DNA of 64,000 bases from an uncultured bacterium (GCA_902777605.1 CACYUI010000010.1:1-64000); one strand, 5' to 3'. Counted from the stretch's first letter, positions 8,013 through 17,480 are shown. Program-made: numbers and translations. Notes: generated from the sequence alone by a model not told the origin.

Positions 8013-9911
8013 TTAATACATCATATCGCCAACACCAAATGTAAAGTATCCGCTCCTGTTGCCATTTGTACCAGGATTTGTTAACGGGAAGCCATAGTCT
8101 ATTGATAGCGGACCTACACCTGGCATATTAACCTTCAATCCAACACCGGCTGTAATTGCGTGTATCGGTCTATCAAATAAAGTACTTGATATTGTAGGAT
8201 TGAATACAGTACCTGCATCAACCCAGAATGTTATACGCAAGTTCTGTAAAAATCCCACCTTAAGCCTGTCTACAAAAGGAATTGGTGTTGCAAGTTCTGC
8301 AGAACCCATTATAAATGAGGTACCTGTACCGACACCGTTGACTTTGTATCCTCTTATTGTATATGGACCACCTAAACGATATGCCATAATTTCAGGCATA
8401 TTTGAACCATGAATTTTCAAACCGCCTCTTCCTGTAAATGTTAAAGAAGATTTTTTAGCTACAGGAATAAATCTCTTAGCCATACCTGTTAATCTTCCGT
8501 TTGTTTTACCGAAGTTATCCAAGCCAAATGCTTCTTCATACCTAATTGATGCTAAAGCACCATGGCGCGGATTTGTTACAGAATCTCTTGAATCATATGA
8601 TAACCCGGGAGCAATTTTTAAGAAATAACCGCCATCCAATTGATTTGCACGGTCAGCGATATTTAAACCATGAGCTCGATACATACTGGCAATTCTTGAT
8701 GCATCCCCCTCTTTTAAATGTATGTATTCACCACCAATTGTTAAAGTTGAAGACAATCTTGGATTAACCTTCATTCTGTGAGCAATTGTTCCTTCTATAC
8801 CAATTCTTCTTTCAATAGCTAATGGTATTTGATAACTGCCTAAATCTCTAAAATATATTCTGCTCATTAAAGAATTATCGGAATTTAAGAAATGTGGTTC
8901 AAAAAAGCTAATTTCTGCTTGATAATTCATTTGGTTTTTAATTGAGGAATCACTCATAAGAATACCTGAACCAACCATACCAGATAATGATACTCTCTGA
9001 TTCAATCCCCTAAAGTTATTATCAGAAATACCCAGCGAACCAAATACACCTGTCGCAGAATCAATACCACCACCTATAGAAACTGCTGCCGTTCTTTGTT
9101 CTTTTAATTCAATGGTAATATCATATTTATCAGGATCGTCTTCAGATGCCTCAATAGTTCTGTTAACATCTTTAAAAGCTTGTGTAGAATATAACCTTAC
9201 AAGATCCTGCTTGATTTGATTTTCATTATATACAGCACCGGGTTCTGTCATAATATTTCGTTCTACAACATAATCTTTTGTTTTTTCGTTACCGGTAATC
9301 ATTATTTTATTAATCTTTCCCTCGGTAATACTTAAGTTGAGGGTACCGTCAGGATCGTCATATATTGAATCAATTTTTGATAAAATATACCCTTTATTGT
9401 AGTAACATTGATTTATTTGTTCCATTGCTCTGTTTATAGCAGCAATATTTTGGGGTTTTCCTTTTAACGGAAGTAAATATTGCATAATTTCCTGGCTTGA
9501 TACAACAGTATTACCTTCTACGGTAAAATCAGTAACAGGGATATTTTCCTCTACAATAATTTTCAATGAAATTGTACCATTTGAATTCTTAACCGGTATT
9601 GCTTTCATTCTTTCGGTAAAATAGCCCATTTTGTATATAGTTTTCAAATCTTTTTGCATTAACTCTTTGTCATAAACATCTCCTTTTTTTAATGACATTT
9701 TTGACAAAATGTATTCAGGCTTAATAATGTTTGCACCCAAAATTTGAATATCACTAACATATACTGTATTTGAAGCAGAAACTTCTTCTATAAAATCCAT
9801 ATCATTTTCTGAAAACTCTTCTTCAGCGCTACAAAAAGAAGGCACTATTAAGGCTAAAAGTGTCAATACTACAGCTATTGAATTTTTATATAAACCTGAT
9901 AGATTTATCAC
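8013..9911 (-). CDS. bamA: outer membrane protein assembly factor BamA (Omp85)
   Basis: The 632-residue product has a signal peptide (about 1-29), three POTRA-type repeats (about 50-275; each with a pattern such as ILGANIIKPEYIL, VEGNTVVSSQEIM and ITGNEKTKDYVVERNI) and a C-terminal 16-strand-type beta barrel with GGxxxxRGY-like LGGPYTIRGYKVNG near residue 520. BamA folds and inserts outer-membrane proteins. Three POTRA units, fewer than the five of Proteobacteria, is usual for cyanobacterial Omp85. The start is GTG with GGAG six bases upstream. An ompH-like gene follows. This gene is firm evidence for an outer membrane. Confidence 0.93.
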   Translation of the reverse strand: MINLSGLYKNSIAVVLTLLALIVPSFCSAEEEFSENDMDFIEEVSASNTVYVSDIQILGANIIKPEYILSKMSLKKGDVYDKELMQKDLKTIYKMGYFTERMKAIPVKNSNGTISLKIIVEENIPVTDFTVEGNTVVSSQEIMQYLLPLKGKPQNIAAINRAMEQINQCYYNKGYILSKIDSIYDDPDGTLNLSITEGKINKIMITGNEKTKDYVVERNIMTEPGAVYNENQIKQDLVRLYSTQAFKDVNRTIEASEDDPDKYDITIELKEQRTAAVSIGGGIDSATGVFGSLGISDNNFRGLNQRVSLSGMVGSGILMSDSSIKNQMNYQAEISFFEPHFLNSDNSLMSRIYFRDLGSYQIPLAIERRIGIEGTIAHRMKVNPRLSSTLTIGGEYIHLKEGDASRIASMYRAHGLNIADRANQLDGGYFLKIAPGLSYDSRDSVTNPRHGALASIRYEEAFGLDNFGKTNGRLTGMAKRFIPVAKKSSLTFTGRGGLKIHGSNMPEIMAYRLGGPYTIRGYKVNGVGTGTSFIMGSAELATPIPFVDRLKVGFLQNLRITFWVDAGTVFNPTISSTLFDRPIHAITAGVGLKVNMPGVGPLSIDYGFPLTNPGTNGNRSGYFTFGVGDMMY

Positions 9912-10063
9912 TATCTACTCCACAAATGTATATAAATATCTTATCACAAATATACAAATAAAAAAAAATCAAAGTCATATATTTACAATTTCTAACAAAA
10001 GTTGGAGATATCTAATAATATTGGATAGTTAAACACGCGCCAAAAAGGCTATACAATTAAATT

Positions 10064-10402
10064 ATGGAAATAATATTAAATGGTAAGCGTTGTATAATAA
10101 CACCACTCAGTTCTATTCTTAATAAATACGAATCTGAAAGAATAAAAGAAAGCATAGTTTTACATAGGGATTACATAATAGGATTAAATCTAGATAATGT
10201 AAAAGATTGTACATTTGATTTTGTAGAGTTATTGAATTTAACAAAAAATATCAGTATTTTTAATATTGAATCGAATATTTTTGCATTATTTAATAAAATG
10301 AATTTAGATAAACATATAAATCTTTACAATTTGGAAGAAGACTTTTACAACAATAAAAACAGACTATTAAATCGTAATTTTCATGTAATCTCAAAAAATT
10401 AA
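10064..10402 (+). CDS. small protein with possible STAS-like fold
   Basis: The 112-residue product is rich in Asn, Ile and Leu. The run from about residue 45 to 100 (CTFDFVELLNL, then ISIFNIESNIFALFNKM, then NLDKHINLYNLEEDF) follows the strand-helix order of STAS-domain anti-sigma antagonists, where the last helix usually reads like FxxTGLDxxF. The conserved phosphorylatable Ser/Thr is not obvious (the site reads DCTFDF). No clear ribosome binding site is seen before the ATG, and no kinase or sigma gene is adjacent. The STAS assignment is a guess from pattern. Confidence 0.5.
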   Translation: MEIILNGKRCIITPLSSILNKYESERIKESIVLHRDYIIGLNLDNVKDCTFDFVELLNLTKNISIFNIESNIFALFNKMNLDKHINLYNLEEDFYNNKNRLLNRNFHVISKN

Positions 10403-10488
10403 GTGTAACATTTACAACAAAAGGGTTGAAATTTTTTCTTTTTTTTGTTAGTATGTGGTTGACATATTTTCTGTAATGTTACTTATCC

Positions 10489-10616
10489 AATCCGGAGCGA
10501 GGGAAAAATCAGAGATAGTCGCCTAACAAGTTCTTTAGACATTTTGGGGTAAGAATTTAGGAAAGACGCTTTTTTTGGAACCAAGTGAGAACATAGTGAA
10601 ACCGTAAGAGAGGATT
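10489..10616 (+). ncRNA. structured 5' leader of the lytic transglycosylase gene (candidate cis-regulatory RNA)
   Basis: A 260-base gap before the transglycosylase contains nested complementary segments: AATCC 10489-10493 with GGATT 10612-10616 as a closing stem, GCGA 10497 with TCGC 10519, CCTAA 10522 with TTAGG 10557, and TTCTT 10531 with AAGAA 10551. Purine-rich unpaired stretches (GAGGGAAAAA, TTTTGGGGTAAGAAT) resemble parts of the ydaO/yuaA c-di-AMP riboswitch, a class that often controls wall hydrolases, but the CAGCTAAC signature of that class is missing. A TTGACA at 10459 lies at promoter distance upstream. The class is unproven. Confidence 0.5.
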
Positions 10617-10665
10617 TTTACAGTAGCAATATAGAAATCAATTTATCACACAAAAGAGGATTTCA

Positions 10666-11277
10666 ATGATTAGAAAGACAGTCTTAACTACTATTGCATT
10701 GTTAAGTATACTATGCGTACAGGTTCAAGCTGGGACAACAGAAAACGAAGTCAAAGAAATTATAGTTAAGCATTCATTAGAAATGAATGTAGATCCGGCA
10801 CTAGCACTTAGCATAGCAAAAAAAGAATCAGGTTTTAAACACGAATTAAAAAGCAGACATGGAGCTGTTGGTGTTTTTCAACTTTTGCCTTCAACCGCAA
10901 AAAGAATTGGATATAATCCGTATTACTTAAGTGAAAATATCAAAGCGGGACTTACATATTACAAAATGATGTATAAAATGTTTGGCTCTACGGAACTCGC
11001 ATTAGCCGCATATAATGCAGGACCGGGTAATGTAAAAAAATACGGTGGTACGGTTCCGCCATATAGTGAAACAAAAAGGTTTGTAAGCCAAATTATGACG
11101 GAATACAATAAGCAAAAAATTGCACCGGATCCTGCCATTACAAAAATAAAAACAGCAAAAGCTAAGCCGCCTGAGAAACAAACAGAAGCAAAGAAAACTC
11201 CTAATACAATTGAATTACCGAATTTGTCAGAGATTCCTGAGCTTAAACAATCGGATCCTGTAATGGAAATTTTATAA
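10666..11277 (+). CDS. secreted lytic transglycosylase (SLT domain)
   Basis: The 203-residue product has a signal peptide (about 1-22) and a single SLT domain (about 28-145). The catalytic glutamate is E54 in AKKESGF; the GVFQLLPSTA motif and AYNAGPGNV motif complete the active site. It cleaves peptidoglycan glycan strands in the periplasm to leave 1,6-anhydroMurNAc ends. The last 50 residues are a Lys/Pro-rich, probably disordered tail. AGAGGA five bases before the ATG fixes the start. The long structured leader suggests RNA-level control. A terminator follows at once, so the gene stands alone. Confidence 0.9.
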   Translation: MIRKTVLTTIALLSILCVQVQAGTTENEVKEIIVKHSLEMNVDPALALSIAKKESGFKHELKSRHGAVGVFQLLPSTAKRIGYNPYYLSENIKAGLTYYKMMYKMFGSTELALAAYNAGPGNVKKYGGTVPPYSETKRFVSQIMTEYNKQKIAPDPAITKIKTAKAKPPEKQTEAKKTPNTIELPNLSEIPELKQSDPVMEIL

Positions 11278-11280
11278 TAT

Positions 11281-11308
11281 AAAAAACTCTCCAGTAAGAG
11301 AGTTTTTT
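11281..11308 (+). terminator. terminator after the transglycosylase gene
   Basis: A stem AAAAAACTCTC/GAGAGTTTTTT with a six-base loop, four bases after the stop codon. Confidence 0.88.
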
Positions 11309-11352
11309 ATTATTGATTTTTGAATATGTTTAATATAGTATAAGAACATTAA

Positions 11353-11423
11353 GGCGACATGGCCAAGTGGTAAGGCAGAAGCCTGCAAAGCTTTTATCCC
11401 CAGTTCGAATCTGGGTGTCGCCT
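11353..11423 (+). tRNA. tRNA-Cys (GCA)
   Basis: The acceptor stem is GGCGACA/TGTCGCC with U73 as discriminator, as usual for tRNA-Cys. The anticodon loop CTGCAAA, closed by GAAGC/GCTTT, gives anticodon GCA. The T arm reads CCCAG TTCGAAT CTGGG. CCA is not encoded. Confidence 0.95.
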
Positions 11424-11462
11424 TTTTTATTTTGTTAGCAAACTAATCACAAGTCACAATAT

Positions 11463-12848
11463 ATGAATAGTATAGAATTAAAGCGTTTTTGGGAGAAAGT
11501 AAAGGAAGAGTTAATCGGTTCATTGCCGGAAAGCGTTCATCCTTGGCTTTATTCGCTTGAAGTATCAGGATTTGATAAGGGTGTACTTACAGTCGTTACC
11601 GGTCAAGCCATGGCAAGAGATTGGCTCAAAAAAAATCATTTGGACAACATAAATGCAATTGTTCAAGAAATTTCAAAAAACGAAAATGCAAGAATCAATA
11701 TAATATATGATGTAAATGCTGCAAAACAAATAAAAAAAGAAGCAGAAAAAATCCATAAAAAAGAACTTGAAATTCAACTCAAAGAGCAAGCGATGGATAA
11801 TTTAAGCTATATGCAATCTTCTGCAAATTTAAACCTTAAATATAAATTTGAAAATTTTGTAATTGGTGACAATAATAAATTTGCACATTCTGCAGCTATG
11901 GCAGTAGCAAAGAGTCCGTCTAAGAAGTATAATCCACTATTTATATACGGAAATGCAGGACTTGGGAAAACACATTTAATGCAAGCTATCGGACATTATA
12001 CAATATTCAATAATCCTAAGCTTAAAGTTAAATATACTAAGACAGATGATTATATAAACGACTTTATATCAAATAGCAGAAAAACAAACAATTCAATTGA
12101 AAACATGTCTAAATTTAACAAAAAATATACCAACATTGACATAATTTTAATTGATGATATTCAATTTTTGGAATCAAAAGAAAAATCAATGGAGAGAATG
12201 CAGCATACCTTTGACACTCTATATAATAAAGGGAAACAGATTGTAATCACATCAGACAGACTTCCAAATGATATTCCAAAACTTACAGAGGCACTTGCAT
12301 CACGCTTTCAGATGGGTTTAATGGTCGAACTAACACCTCCTGATTTGAATACAAGAATAGAAATTATCAGAAAATTAGTTAATGATAATGATATAAATGC
12401 TGAGGATGATGCAATAAAATACATTGCTAAGAATTTTTCTAAAAACATTAGAGAGTTGGAAGGAGCTTTTACAAAAGTATGTGCATATGCTGAGTTAAAC
12501 AATAAAGATTTTACACTTAATTTGGCAAAAGAAATACTTAAATGTAAAGAAAATGAAAATAATTTAACTTTCGATAAAATTTTAGATGTAACTTCTAAAT
12601 ATTATAAAGTTGATGCTAAAGAAATTATAGGAAATGCAAGAAATCAAAGAATATCAACTACAAGACAAGTGGCAATTTATTTATGCAGAGAATTAACGAA
12701 CCAAAGTTTTGAAGCAATCGGAGATTTTTTTAACAAAAAACACACAACAGCCATGTATTCATATGAACAAATAAAAAGTAAAATTGATACAAATTCAGAA
12801 CTATCAATTGCAATTCGCGAAATTAAACAAGCGCTAAAAGTAATATAG
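11463..12848 (+). CDS. dnaA: chromosomal replication initiator DnaA
   Basis: The 461-residue product has all four DnaA domains: an N-terminal oligomerisation domain (about 1-80), a Lys/Glu-rich linker, an AAA+ ATPase (Walker A GNAGLGKT at 163-170, Walker B IILIDDIQFL, sensor LASRFQMGL) and a C-terminal DNA-binding domain with the DnaA signature around NQRISTTRQVAIYL and FNKKHTTAMYSYEQI. It binds DnaA boxes and opens the origin. dnaN is not next to it, and I see no cluster of TTATNCACA boxes on either side, so the origin is probably elsewhere. The gene lies between tRNA-Cys and a TPR gene; no clear ribosome binding site precedes the ATG. Confidence 0.97.
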   Translation: MNSIELKRFWEKVKEELIGSLPESVHPWLYSLEVSGFDKGVLTVVTGQAMARDWLKKNHLDNINAIVQEISKNENARINIIYDVNAAKQIKKEAEKIHKKELEIQLKEQAMDNLSYMQSSANLNLKYKFENFVIGDNNKFAHSAAMAVAKSPSKKYNPLFIYGNAGLGKTHLMQAIGHYTIFNNPKLKVKYTKTDDYINDFISNSRKTNNSIENMSKFNKKYTNIDIILIDDIQFLESKEKSMERMQHTFDTLYNKGKQIVITSDRLPNDIPKLTEALASRFQMGLMVELTPPDLNTRIEIIRKLVNDNDINAEDDAIKYIAKNFSKNIRELEGAFTKVCAYAELNNKDFTLNLAKEILKCKENENNLTFDKILDVTSKYYKVDAKEIIGNARNQRISTTRQVAIYLCRELTNQSFEAIGDFFNKKHTTAMYSYEQIKSKIDTNSELSIAIREIKQALKVI

Positions 12849-12915
12849 CCAACAGATTAGTCGAAAAACAAATATATTTGTGTTAAATAATAGTAGTAAT
12901 CTAAAGGGATAATAA

Positions 12916-13947
12916 ATGTTAGATAGCCTAAAAGCATTATTTACATTCAAATCTGTGGACAAACATCTCTCTGATAAGAACTACGATTTGGCAATGGAAA
13001 AACTCAATGAACTTATAAAAGAAGGGTACAAGCCGAATGATGTTTTTCTAAAAAGAGGCAAGCTTTGTAAAAAATTATTAATGTATGATGATGCTTATTC
13101 TGATTTTACTTATATTATTACACATTGCGTAAATAAAACAGATGCATACTATGAAAGGATGCTGTTAAACTTTGAAATCTCAAATTTTTATGAAGCCATT
13201 TTAGATGCTGAAAAAGTTTTATTAGAATATCCTGACAACTTTGAAATAAAAAGAATAAAAACATTATCTTATATTTATACGGACCAAATGGATACGGCAA
13301 AAGAGTATGCAATGTATTTATTTGAACTCAACAAATATAAAACTATACAATTTTTATTTAATGAAACTGCAAAAAACATCGCAGAAGATTCACTTGCAAA
13401 GGGACTAAAAATCCTAGATGTAATTGAGTTAATTGACCCTGAAAATCCGTTAAAAATACTAAAAGAGGCAACTATTTACGGACTTGCGGGAGAAAAAAAT
13501 AAAGAACAAGATTTGATGAATAGATTAGTGTCAGTATTCCCTAAATATTTTATTTCACATTTCAAATTCTCTGATATATATGAAGAAAGGGATTTATTAG
13601 AAACTTGTTTTTTGCTGGAATTAAGAATTTTTGATAAACAAAATGTTTTTGCATACCCAATGAATATACTTGAAGGCTACAAGTACAACATGGAGGGACA
13701 TATAATAGATTCTAAAGAATGCTTTGAAAGAGCAATCGAAATAAACCCGAACAAGCCTGAAGCTTATGTACTCTTGGCTGAAACTCTTCAATTGATGTCC
13801 GGATACAATAATCCTGAATTAAAAGAGGAAGCTGAAAGCAACTATAAAAAAGCATTAAAAATATACGAAGAACAAAGAATGGTTCTAAAAGTAGAAGATA
13901 TGAAGCGCCAAATTAAGCACCTAAATTCAACAATTAGCTTGATATAA
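12916..13947 (+). CDS. tetratricopeptide-repeat protein
   Basis: The 343-residue product is all-helical, with TPR-like pairs seen at about 15-50 (NYDLAMEKLNELIKEG), 50-85 (DDAYSDFTYIITH), 85-120 (NFYEAILDAEKVLLEYPDN) and near the C-terminus (IDSKECFERAIEINPNKPEAYVLLAE). TPR domains hold other proteins; which ones cannot be read from sequence. There is no signal peptide, so it should act in the cytoplasm. AAAGGG lies upstream at a usual distance. It follows dnaA with a 67-bp gap on the same strand, and a repeat island follows it. Confidence 0.8.
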   Translation: MLDSLKALFTFKSVDKHLSDKNYDLAMEKLNELIKEGYKPNDVFLKRGKLCKKLLMYDDAYSDFTYIITHCVNKTDAYYERMLLNFEISNFYEAILDAEKVLLEYPDNFEIKRIKTLSYIYTDQMDTAKEYAMYLFELNKYKTIQFLFNETAKNIAEDSLAKGLKILDVIELIDPENPLKILKEATIYGLAGEKNKEQDLMNRLVSVFPKYFISHFKFSDIYEERDLLETCFLLELRIFDKQNVFAYPMNILEGYKYNMEGHIIDSKECFERAIEINPNKPEAYVLLAETLQLMSGYNNPELKEEAESNYKKALKIYEEQRMVLKVEDMKRQIKHLNSTISLI

Positions 13948-14000
13948 ATGTAAGCGTAAATCGACCTTATGCAAGATTCCAACTTGATTAGGAGAATTAG

Positions 14001-14243
14001 TTCCGTCATTCATGAGGTGAGTAGTTATATTTACTCCTATACCCATTTACCCCTGAAGAATCGCCATAACTTTTGAATTTGGGAGTCCAATATCCTCGCC
14101 CCTTGAGGGAGAGGGAAGAATTTCTATATAAAAGCTTTGCTTGAATATTAGAAATTCGGGTGTGGGGTATTTTTCTTACTTTGATGGATAAGTAAGGTTT
14201 GACACCTCACCCTAACCCTCTCCCTCAAGGGGCGAGGGAACAA
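14001..14243. repeat. MITE-like repeat, copy A (with inverted repeat)
   Basis: A 22-bp perfect inverted repeat pairs 14094-14115 (starting CCTCGCCCCTTGAGG) with 14216-14237 (ending CAAGGGGCGAGG). The block also holds CCGTCATTC, CCCCTGAAGAATCG and CACCTCACCCTAACCC stretches that recur in copy B. It is markedly more GC-rich than its surroundings and carries no supported gene. Confidence 0.7.
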
Positions 14244-14365
14244 AACAACAGTTTCTCCTACGGGGAAACCGCAGTTCTTTGCGAACTATGTGAGCTTTAA
14301 AAATGCGATAGGGGGTTCTTTTTTCAACACATTTCTTTTCCATACTACATGGGAAAGGGAGATTT

Positions 14366-14501
14366 TTCCGTCATTCTGAACTCCTTTATCAATTTGCCCC
14401 TGAAAAATCGCTATAACTTTTTGGGCAGGTTGAACATGACATCCTGCACTTGTGATATCACCCCTCACCCTATCCCTCTCCCTCAAGGGGAGAGGGGACA
14501 A
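14366..14501. repeat. MITE-like repeat, copy B
   Basis: This block repeats in order the elements of copy A: TTCCGTCATTC, CCCCTGAAAAATCGCTATAA and CCTCACCCTATCCCTCTCCC followed by TCAAGGGGAGAGG. Another CACCTCACCCTGAC fragment follows at 14518. No gene is supported anywhere from 13948 to 14865; open frames here read through the repeats on both strands. Confidence 0.65.
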
Positions 14502-14865
14502 ATGTTCTTTTATCAACACCTCACCCTGACGGGTTAGCAATGACAGTCTCTCTCCTCTTTGAAGAGAAAACATAATTTAAACATTTTCCAAAATCGCAGG
14601 AACGCGCTCTAACGAGCCATTAGAGGTTACCTTTCCCCGCAATTCATGGCTACGAGCGGGTTTCAACGCTTGCAAAAACTCATTATCTAATATTTTCTTT
14701 ATACCTTTTTTCTTTCGCGATACATATCATTCATTGATATTTACACTACAACATGCTTCTTATTCCTTATTTTTTGAATTTTATAACACCTTTTTGAATA
14801 AATTGTTACAAAAATTAACAAAGTGCTATTCGCATTTTTGTTATAATAGTCCAGTTGGGGAAAGT

Positions 14866-16251
14866 ATGAGAGAAAGAATTTTACTATTTTTTATATTATC
14901 GTGCTTGGGTGTGTTTTTGTATGTTTTCCAAAACCATGTTGATACGGTAAAAGGATTTATAATCCTTTGTTCTTGTATGATTTTATACGGCAGCTACTCT
15001 TTTGCAGCTTCTCAATACCAAAAAAGAAAATTAAAAAAACATCCGCCGGTAATCAATGAAAATTACAAACCTTTTGTATCAATAATGATACCGGCTCATA
15101 ATGAAGAAACGGTTATCACAAATACTGTCGAAAATATTCTTAAGATTGATTATCCTAACTATGAAATCATAGTCATAGATGACAGAAGCAGTGATAATAC
15201 AGCATCTGTCATAAAAGAGCTTGAAAACAAACATTCCAATGTTGTTGCTATGATAAGGGATAAAAATGCATTTCCCGGAAAATCTGCAGTACTTAATGAT
15301 GCATTTAAAATAGCAAAAGGTGATGCAATACTTGTATTTGACGCTGATGCTTCTGTTGAACCCGATTTCTTAAAAAAATTAGTTCCTATTTTAGAACCGG
15401 CTGATGTAGGTGCAGTTCAAGCAAGAAAAATTATAAAAAATAAAGATGTAAATCTGTTAACAAGATGTCAAAATAACGAATATACAATGGATGCTCAATT
15501 ACAGCTTGCAAGAGATGCTGTTAAAGGAGCAGTTGAACTTCGGGGAAACGGAGAGTTAATCAAAAGAGAAGCCCTAATTGATATCGATGGCTGGAACAAT
15601 TACACAATAACAGATGATTTAGACATGTCAACAAGACTTCATATCAAAGGTTGGGATGTGCGTTTTTGCCCCGATACTTGTGTATACGAAGAAGGAATTG
15701 TATTCTTAATGCCTTTATTCAGGCAACGCAGACGCTGGCTGGAAGGTACAATAAGACGGTATCTTGAATATTTTTGGGCGGCTATGACTTCTAAAAAAAT
15801 GTCACTTAGAGCACAATTTGATATGGCTATGTACATTACTGAATTCATTATGCCACTTTGGTTTATGATGGAAGTTGCGTTCAGAATTATAAAAATATTT
15901 ACTGACAAAATAGACCCATACAGTTTGCATAACATTCTTTGGTCATCACTAATTGTATCAGCAGTTGTCGGAATTGGGTTCTTTATGACAATAAGGTACA
16001 GTTTAAGAAGGTTTGACAATGTGCCAAGACTCAGTTCAATAAAGCAGGCTTTTGAAACAACTGTTTATTTTTTAATAATATGGTTCCCCATGGAAATATT
16101 TATTTGTGGTAAGATATTGTTCTGCAAGAAGGATATGAATTGGGGCAAAACAGCTCACGGTCTTGTTAAAGAAGAAAAAGAGAGAATAAAAGACAAAATT
16201 AATAGAAAAATACAGGAATTACAGAATAAGTTACAAGAGGTATTAAAATGA
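14866..16251 (+). CDS. membrane glycosyltransferase family 2 (processive type)
   Basis: The 461-residue product has two N-terminal membrane helices, a GT2 catalytic domain (about 65-300) and three or more C-terminal helices. Catalytic motifs are visible: IPAHNEE, the DDRSSDNT nucleotide site, the metal-binding DADA (FDADASVEP), the ITDDLD acceptor motif and the QRRRW motif (RQRRRWLEGT). This is the pattern of processive polysaccharide synthases such as PgaC or BcsA. It may make an exopolysaccharide. The ATG at 14866 has GGGGAAA upstream and TATAAT at 14842; an open frame further upstream is in repeat DNA. Its last four bases overlap apt. Confidence 0.88.
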   Translation: MRERILLFFILSCLGVFLYVFQNHVDTVKGFIILCSCMILYGSYSFAASQYQKRKLKKHPPVINENYKPFVSIMIPAHNEETVITNTVENILKIDYPNYEIIVIDDRSSDNTASVIKELENKHSNVVAMIRDKNAFPGKSAVLNDAFKIAKGDAILVFDADASVEPDFLKKLVPILEPADVGAVQARKIIKNKDVNLLTRCQNNEYTMDAQLQLARDAVKGAVELRGNGELIKREALIDIDGWNNYTITDDLDMSTRLHIKGWDVRFCPDTCVYEEGIVFLMPLFRQRRRWLEGTIRRYLEYFWAAMTSKKMSLRAQFDMAMYITEFIMPLWFMMEVAFRIIKIFTDKIDPYSLHNILWSSLIVSAVVGIGFFMTIRYSLRRFDNVPRLSSIKQAFETTVYFLIIWFPMEIFICGKILFCKKDMNWGKTAHGLVKEEKERIKDKINRKIQELQNKLQEVLK

Positions 16252-16799
16252 CAACAGCACTATCTGAATATGAATATGTAAGAGAAAATGTAAGAATAGT
16301 TCCGGATTTTCCTAAAAAAGGGATTATGTTTTTAGATATTACAACTGCAGTAAAAGACCCAAAATCTATGCAGATAATGATTGATTTTCTATTTGAAAAA
16401 TTGAAAAACAATAATGTTGATTATATAGCAGGAGTAGAATCGAGAGGCTTTATTTTCGGAGCAGCACTTGCTTACAAGCTTGGAATAGGTTTTGTACCGA
16501 TAAGAAAACCAAACAAGCTTCCTGCTAAAACTATTAAAGAAAGCTATTCACTTGAATACGGCACAGACACAATTGAAATGCATGAAGATGCCATAAAATC
16601 TGGTGATAGAGTTGTCGTAATTGATGACTTGTTGGCAACGGGTGGCACTGCAGTTGCAGCATGCAATCTTGTTAAAAGAGTCGGTGCAGAAGTCGTTGCA
16701 GCAGCTTTTATCATAGAACTTGATCCGCTCAAAGGCAGAGAAAAAATTGAAGCAACAGGTGTTGAAGTTATATCAATGCTAAACTACGATTTAGATTAA
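16248..16799 (+). CDS. apt: adenine phosphoribosyltransferase
   Basis: The 183-residue product makes AMP from adenine and PRPP in purine salvage. The PRPP-binding loop VVVIDDLLATGGTA (about 122-135) and the family-typical FPKKGIMFLDIT and GVESRGFIFG motifs are present. Length is normal for Apt. Its ATG overlaps the stop codon of the glycosyltransferase gene (ATGA), so the two are co-translated though their roles look unrelated. It converges with queE on the other strand, with a four-base overlap of the ends. Confidence 0.95.
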   Translation: MTTALSEYEYVRENVRIVPDFPKKGIMFLDITTAVKDPKSMQIMIDFLFEKLKNNNVDYIAGVESRGFIFGAALAYKLGIGFVPIRKPNKLPAKTIKESYSLEYGTDTIEMHEDAIKSGDRVVVIDDLLATGGTAVAACNLVKRVGAEVVAAAFIIELDPLKGREKIEATGVEVISMLNYDLD

Positions 16800-17455
16800 T
16801 AAACATTTATAAATTTATGCACTTGAGGAATAAGTCTTACATTATTATATAATTTAAGGCACTTATTTAGTGTTGCGAGCATGAAATCAGAGCTTACTGA
16901 AGGTTTATTAGCAATCATCATTGGTTGAAGAATAAGTTGAACATTATGTTTTGAACAAATTGATGTCATCTTTTCTATTTCATCATCGTTTATACATTCA
17001 TTAAAAACAGCTTTTGCAAATGCATTTTTTCTCGATGCAATTTTTATAAATTCATCATGGATTTGCCAATTAGTATCTTTGCATGTACAACTGGGAAGTT
17101 TTATGTCTGAAGCAACATAATCTACACAATTTATAATTTGATTAAGTTCATCAACTAAAGTTCCGTTTGTTTCTAAATATAACGGAAGTGGAGATTGTTT
17201 TGCAAACTCTTTTATAAATTCGTACTCTAAAAGCGGTTCACCACCTGTTAGAGATATTGAATGGCAATCACTATATTTTTCTACTATATTTAAAAGCTCA
17301 CTGACTGAATAGTTCTTAGATTTATCTATATCAAAATCAGTATCGCAGTACGCGCAGCTTAGATTGCATCTGCAAAATCTTATGAATAATTGCTTATACC
17401 CAACAAGAGGACCTTCACCTTGTATTGAACTAAAAATTTCTCTTATATATGCCAT
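16796..17455 (-). CDS. queE: 7-carboxy-7-deazaguanine synthase (radical SAM)
   Basis: QueE converts 6-carboxy-tetrahydropterin to 7-carboxy-7-deazaguanine on the way to preQ1/queuosine. The 219-residue product has the N-terminal IQGEGPLVG motif of QueE and a radical-SAM CX3CX2C cluster motif at C30, C34 and C37 (CNLSCAYC), followed by the SAM-binding TGGEPLL. Other queuosine genes are not in the window. A J-domain gene is transcribed in the same direction just upstream (25 bp), and may share its transcript. Confidence 0.92.
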   Translation of the reverse strand: MAYIREIFSSIQGEGPLVGYKQLFIRFCRCNLSCAYCDTDFDIDKSKNYSVSELLNIVEKYSDCHSISLTGGEPLLEYEFIKEFAKQSPLPLYLETNGTLVDELNQIINCVDYVASDIKLPSCTCKDTNWQIHDEFIKIASRKNAFAKAVFNECINDDEIEKMTSICSKHNVQLILQPMMIANKPSVSSDFMLATLNKCLKLYNNVRLIPQVHKFINVY

Positions 17456-17480
17456 AAAATAACTCTAGCACAGAAATAAT

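Noticed and set aside
10064-10402. Firm STAS-domain anti-sigma antagonist
   Set aside because: The phosphorylation site and partner kinase are missing; kept only as a weak suggestion.
11424-12915. Replication origin next to dnaA
   Set aside because: No cluster of TTATNCACA boxes or AT-rich unwinding block is seen on either side and dnaN is absent.
14286-14573. Open frames on both strands in the repeat island (14286-14573 and 14349-14537)
   Set aside because: They read through MITE-like repeats, overlap each other and have no ribosome binding sites.
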